64,000 nucleotides of DNA from Catenulispora acidiphila DSM 44928. GTDB lineage: Bacteria; Actinomycetota; Actinomycetes; Streptomycetales; Catenulisporaceae. This document shows, piece by piece, positions 60,550 to 64,000 of this stretch (the stretch's first letter is position 1; every line of letters begins with the position of its first letter). The notes under the pieces are model-generated. The model worked only from the letters and a program-made list of their open reading frames with translations, was not told where the DNA came from and searched no databases. Location of the stretch: assembly GCF_000024025.1 (NCBI RefSeq), contig NC_013131.1:310001-374000 (forward strand). The letters are read 5' to 3'. The position numbers were made by a program, and so were the translations under genes.

Positions 60550-61932
60550 CTAGCTCTGCGCCATGTCCACGAACCGCGAGTAGTGGCCCTGGAAGGCGAC
60601 GGTGATGTTCGCGGTCGGGCCGTTGCGGTGCTTGGCGACGATCAGGTCGGCTTCGCCGGCGCGGGGGGATTCGCGTTCGTAGGCGTCCTCGCGGTGGAGG
60701 AGGATGATGACGTCGGCGTCCTGTTCCAGGGAGCCGGATTCGCGGAGGTCGCTCATCATGGGGCGCTTGTCGGTGCGCTGTTCTGGGCCTCGGTTCAGCT
60801 GGCTGATGGCGATGACCGGGACTTCGAGTTCCTTGGCCAGGAGCTTCAGGGATCGGGAGATCTCGGAGACTTCTTGCTGGCGGCTGTCGGGGCGCTTGGA
60901 GTTGCTGCTGCTGTGCTGCATCAGCTGCATGTAGTCGATGATCACCAGCTGGAGGTCGTGGCGCTGCTTCAGGCGGCGGGCCTTGGCGCGGATCTCCATC
61001 ATGGACATGTTGGGCGAGTCGTCGATGAACAGCGGCGCCTCGGAGACCGGGCCCATGCGGCGGGCCAGGCGGGCCCAGTCCTCGTCGGTCATCGTGCCGC
61101 TGCGCATGTGGTGCAGGGCGACGCGGGCCTCGGCGGAGAGCAGGCGCATGATGATCTCGTTGCGGCCCATCTCCAGGGAGAAGATGACGCTGGTCAGGCC
61201 GTTCTTGATGGAGCAGCTGCGGGCGAGGTCCAGTCCCAGGGTGCTCTTGCCGATGGCCGGGCGGGCCGCGATGATCACCATCTGGCCCGGGTGCAGGCCG
61301 TTGGTCAGGGCGTCGAGGTCGTGGAAGCCGGTGGGGACGCCGGTCATCTGGCCGGAGCGGTTGGAGATCGACTCGATCTCGTCCAGGGCGCCTTCCATGG
61401 CGTCGGCCAGGGGGATGAAGTCCTCGCTGGTGCGGGCTTCGGTGACGTTGTACATCTCCTGCTGGGCGGCGTCGACGATCTGCTCGACGTCGCTGCCGTC
61501 GGTGCTGTAGCCCATCTGGACGATGCGGGTGCCCGCTTCGACCAGGCGGCGCAGGACGGCGCGCTCCTTGACGATCTCGGCGTAGTAGCCGGCGTTCGCG
61601 GCGGTGGGGACCGAGTTGATCAGGGTGTGCAGATAGGGCGCGCCGCCGATGCGGTTGATGTCACCCTTCTTGGTCAGCAGCGCCGCGACGGTGACCGGGT
61701 CCGCGGGCTCGCCGCGGCCGTAGAGCTCCAGGATCGCGCCGAAGACGGCCTCGTGGGCCGGCTTGTAGAAGTCGATGGCCTTGATGACCTCGATGACCTC
61801 GGCGATCGCGTCCTTGGACAGCAGCATGCCGCCCAGGACCGACTGCTCGGCCGGGATGTCCTGGGGCGGGGTCCGTTCGAATCCGCCCTGGTAGGCCTCG
61901 TCGGCGGTGTACGGGAGGTCGTCGATGCTCAT
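60550..61932 (-). CDS. dnaB: Replicative DNA helicase
   Basis: 460 residues, full length and without an intein. The N-terminal helical collar domain begins RTPPQDIPAEQSVLGGMLLSKDAI. The RecA-like C-terminal domain has Walker A in IIAARPAIGKSTLGLDLA, H1a FSLEMGRNEI, Walker B LQLVIIDYMQLM, and the H3/H4 region ISQLNRGPEQRTDKRPMMSDLRESGSLEQDADVIILLHRE. DnaB unwinds DNA at the replication fork. GGGAGG lies ~8 nt before the ATG on the minus strand. The upstream gap is rich in DnaA-box-like 9-mers. Confidence 0.97.
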   Translation of the reverse strand: MSIDDLPYTADEAYQGGFERTPPQDIPAEQSVLGGMLLSKDAIAEVIEVIKAIDFYKPAHEAVFGAILELYGRGEPADPVTVAALLTKKGDINRIGGAPYLHTLINSVPTAANAGYYAEIVKERAVLRRLVEAGTRIVQMGYSTDGSDVEQIVDAAQQEMYNVTEARTSEDFIPLADAMEGALDEIESISNRSGQMTGVPTGFHDLDALTNGLHPGQMVIIAARPAIGKSTLGLDLARSCSIKNGLTSVIFSLEMGRNEIIMRLLSAEARVALHHMRSGTMTDEDWARLARRMGPVSEAPLFIDDSPNMSMMEIRAKARRLKQRHDLQLVIIDYMQLMQHSSSNSKRPDSRQQEVSEISRSLKLLAKELEVPVIAISQLNRGPEQRTDKRPMMSDLRESGSLEQDADVIILLHREDAYERESPRAGEADLIVAKHRNGPTANITVAFQGHYSRFVDMAQS

Positions 61933-62053
61933 TACCCGCCTCCCTTGCCCGCGCCGCTACACCTGCGAAACCATCGTCCTTCTTTTGTACGGGACGGCTC
62001 CGACAAGCTTGTCGTCCCCACGGTACGGAACCGCGCCCCGCGGGTCGAGGCGG

Positions 62054-62228
62054 CCGTCCACACCCCCTGTGGATAACCTGTGGAAAACCTGGGGAAAGCT
62101 GTGGAGACACGCCGACGTACCTGGGGACAGAGTGTGGAAGGTCCCTGTGAATAATGCGACCATCGACTGATCGTGAAGCCCTGACGTGCACGGGAGCGTC
62201 GCCGATTCGTCCACCGGCTGTGGACGAA
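62054..62228. promoter_or_regulatory. DnaA-box-like cluster upstream of dnaB
   Basis: TGTGGATAA (62068-62076) is the exact complement of the DnaA box TTATCCACA. TGTGGAAAA (62079), TGGGGAAAG (62090) and TGTGGAGAC (62100) follow in the same orientation at 11, 11 and 10 bases. Further look-alikes are CCGTCCACA (62054), TGTGGAAGG (62133) and TGTGAATAA (62146). TTCGTCCAC-N5-GTGGACGAA (62206-62228) is a perfect inverted repeat beside AAATTTT. Without dnaA or dnaN nearby it is more likely a DnaA-responsive regulatory or titration site than oriC. Confidence 0.6.
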
Positions 62229-62302
62229 AATTTTCCTGGAAGAATCTTGCTGGGACCCCCGGATTTTGCTAGGCCGAGGGCTCTCGCGCGGCCCGATCCG
62301 TG

Positions 62303-63931
62303 CTAGGCCGAGCGCTTCCCGGTCATCCGATCCAGCAGGTTCCGCGTGGCCCGCTGGATCCGCACGTCGACGAACCCCGGCGTCGACAGCCCGTGGTTCC
62401 AGTGGAACGTCCCGGCGTTGAACATCCACGCCCCGGAGGGGTACTGGCTCAGCACGGTCTGCTGCGTGTCCTTGACCGGCGTGTTCTTCGGACCCTCGGC
62501 GGTGAACGGCGACGTCGCCAGGACCGTGGTCTTCGGCCCGCCCTTCACATGCGGGAACACCTTGTCCGCCTCGCCGGCCACCAGACGCGGGATCTGCTCC
62601 CCGTTCTTCAGCCCGGTCCCCGCCCAGAACCAGTGCCCGGTCTCGCCGACCACCAGCGGCTGCGGCTGGGTGTCGGTGATGATCGCGGTGTACATCGACC
62701 CCAGCACCTGCTGCTCGGGCTGGTTCAGGTCCCGCCACAGCACCGTGGGCGCCACGCTCCCGGTCGCCGCCGGGTCCGGACGCCGCTTGTAGCAGGTCAC
62801 CTGCCGGTACTGGGAGCCGCCCTGGGAGGCGTCCAGGCGGATGTTCCAGTAGACGTTGTTCGCGGCCATGAACGCGGCACTGACACCCCTAGAAAGCGCG
62901 CCTTGGAGCACGGCGCGCATCTGCGGCGTCCAGTATTCGTCGTGGCCTGAGAAGACCAGCGCCTTGTACTTCGCCGGGTCGATCCGGCCGGCGTGCAGGT
63001 CGATGCTCGAGGCGTAGGAGATGGTGTACGGCTGCGCCTCGACCCACTGCGCGAAGGCCTGGTCGAGCTCGAACAGCCGCGGCAGCCCGTCCTGGTGGTA
63101 CGGCCGGTCGAAGGAGACGCGGGTCGCGCAGATGTCGGCGCCGCCCTCCCTCCCGTCGGGCTGGTAGGCGTTGTACAGGCTGGCGCCGAGCGCCTTGTCG
63201 ACCGGGTACATGTTGTACGCCTGATACGTCGTGAAAGGCAGCACCACCAACAGATCCGCGGGCTTGCCGTCCTCGCGCACCACGAACGGGATGCAGCTGC
63301 GGTACTTGTCCGCGGTCTCCAGCGTCGCGACGTACAGACCGCCGCGCCAGGTGTTCGGGACGTTCAGCGTGTACGACAACTGCCACGGCGCCACGACGGT
63401 CCGGGTCGGCGCGACGACCTTCAGCGCCGGCTGAACCTTCCCGGTGACCTTGGCACTGGTGAAGACCAGCTCAGAGCCCTTCCCGGCGGCACTGCGCCCG
63501 ATCCGGTAGACCTTGACCGTGAAGCTCTGCGCCGGCCGCACGCTGATGTGGAAGTCGATCGACTCCCCGACGTTGATGCTGGTCGCCGAGGCGAAACCCT
63601 TGATCTGGTGGCCCTCGTCGTCGACCGCCAGGTACCCGGTGGCGTCCGGGCGCCAGGCGCCGTCGTCCGCCAGGGCCAGCGCGAGGCTCGGGACGGTCTC
63701 GCCGGTGGCGTTGCTCGGCTCGCCCTCCTGGCCCTCGTTGGCGTCGCCGGTGCCGTAGGTGCTCTTCGCACGCCCGCGCGCCTGCGGCTGCGGCTGGGGC
63801 TTGGGAGGGTTCGCGGCCGGCTTGCCGGAGCCGCCGCCGTGGTTCTCCAGCAGGTAAGCGCCGCCGGCAGTGGCCGCCAGCCCGAGACCGCCGAGAATCA
63901 GCAGTGATTGGCGGCGGGAGGGGACGTGCAT
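62303..63931 (-). CDS. Tat-exported N,N-dimethylformamidase-like protein
   Basis: 542 residues from ATG 63931. The N-terminus MHVPSRRQSLLILGGLGLAATAGGAYLL is a twin-arginine signal. A Pro/Gln/Gly linker follows, then an Ig-like part (VGESIDFHISVRPAQSFTVKVYRIG). The large domain resembles the N,N-dimethylformamidase beta-subunit C-terminal family: LLVVLPFTTYQAYNMY, RVSFDRPYHQDG, KALVFSGHDEYWTPQMR and NAGTFHWNHGLSTPG. Secreted actinobacterial members are common and their substrate is unproven; amidase activity is not assured. A start three codons upstream (TTG 63940) cannot be excluded. Confidence 0.85.
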   Translation of the reverse strand: MHVPSRRQSLLILGGLGLAATAGGAYLLENHGGGSGKPAANPPKPQPQPQARGRAKSTYGTGDANEGQEGEPSNATGETVPSLALALADDGAWRPDATGYLAVDDEGHQIKGFASATSINVGESIDFHISVRPAQSFTVKVYRIGRSAAGKGSELVFTSAKVTGKVQPALKVVAPTRTVVAPWQLSYTLNVPNTWRGGLYVATLETADKYRSCIPFVVREDGKPADLLVVLPFTTYQAYNMYPVDKALGASLYNAYQPDGREGGADICATRVSFDRPYHQDGLPRLFELDQAFAQWVEAQPYTISYASSIDLHAGRIDPAKYKALVFSGHDEYWTPQMRAVLQGALSRGVSAAFMAANNVYWNIRLDASQGGSQYRQVTCYKRRPDPAATGSVAPTVLWRDLNQPEQQVLGSMYTAIITDTQPQPLVVGETGHWFWAGTGLKNGEQIPRLVAGEADKVFPHVKGGPKTTVLATSPFTAEGPKNTPVKDTQQTVLSQYPSGAWMFNAGTFHWNHGLSTPGFVDVRIQRATRNLLDRMTGKRSA

Positions 63932-63940
63932 GACCGCCAA

Positions 63941-64000
63941 GTCAACCAGGTGCCCGCCACCGTGGGCAAACAGAATGCGAAAAGAACCGCTCCGCCGCGT
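63941..64000. other. Window end, no feature seen
   Basis: Sixty bases upstream of the dimethylformamidase-like gene. They presumably hold its promoter, but no clear hexamers are visible. Confidence 0.3.

Noticed and set aside
60550-61932. Intein or mobile insertion in dnaB
   Set aside because: Walker motifs and total length (460 aa) are normal, with no splicing-block sequences.
62054-62228. Chromosomal oriC
   Set aside because: DnaA-like boxes are present but dnaA and dnaN are not adjacent, and the number of perfect boxes is small; kept only as a DnaA-binding cluster.

Overview
The window is high-GC, gene-dense DNA from an actinomycete (Actinomycetota). The evidence is a BldC regulator, a DUF3073 protein, a mycothiol-dependent isomerase-fold protein, an F420-type luciferase-like oxidoreductase, SigE-family sigma factor, cytochrome bd, and gene order purD-purC-purSQL-purF-purM-DUF3073-amino acid dehydrogenase-bldC, which follows the order I know from Streptomyces. 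Several genes and the inserted cassettes differ from Streptomyces; a Catenulispora-like organism is my guess, not a demonstrated assignment. I saw no rRNA, tRNA, insertion sequence, prophage or CRISPR.

Region by region. 1-5 kb: a 5'-truncated cell-wall-binding-repeat protein, a small unknown gene, and a marR-MFS-isochorismatase-like operon. 5-26 kb: the de novo purine genes purD, purB, purC, purS, purQ, purL, purF and purM, interrupted by a degenerate M48-like membrane protein, a sigma factor/membrane protein pair, a ribbon-helix-helix/DUF4097/ABC-transporter operon, a HEAT-repeat protein, a WXG-type/NlpC-P60 pair and a mycothiol/SCP2-type protein. 26-30 kb: DUF3073, leucine/valine-type dehydrogenase, an unknown conserved gene and bldC. 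30-36 kb: a secreted GH18 chitinase, cydAB, and a divergent blaI/M56-protease pair with two palindromic operators between them. 36-50 kb: accessory metabolism and regulators (M18 aminopeptidase, MMPL transporter with TetR, LysR, zinc-ribbon/peptidoglycan-binding protein, TfoX-C, JAMM peptidase, sugar porter, methyltransferase, LLM oxidoreductase, HxlR/SRPBCC pair, PhyH, sterol-desaturase-like). 50-60 kb: a Ro60/TROVE gene beside a structured intergenic region, an MFS/MarR pair, a hydrolase-fold gene preceded by a leader-peptide/RNA-switch arrangement, a WYL/VOC pair, a TetR/oxidoreductase pair and a Nudix hydrolase. 60-64 kb: dnaB, a cluster of DnaA-box-like sequences, and a Tat-exported N,N-dimethylformamidase-like protein.

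Recurrent architecture. Many genes start 6-7 nt after a TANNNT -10 hexamer, so they are probably leaderless; I used this to choose several start codons. Divergent regulator/target pairs nearly all carry visible palindromes. Reiterated non-coding tracts follow purB, blaI and the peptidoglycan-binding gene. The most unusual candidates are the 17-residue leader ORF plus competing hairpins before the hydrolase at 54.67 kb, the possible Y-type RNA next to Ro60 at 52 kb, the helically phased DnaA-box-like cluster upstream of dnaB, and BlaI-type control of cytochrome bd.
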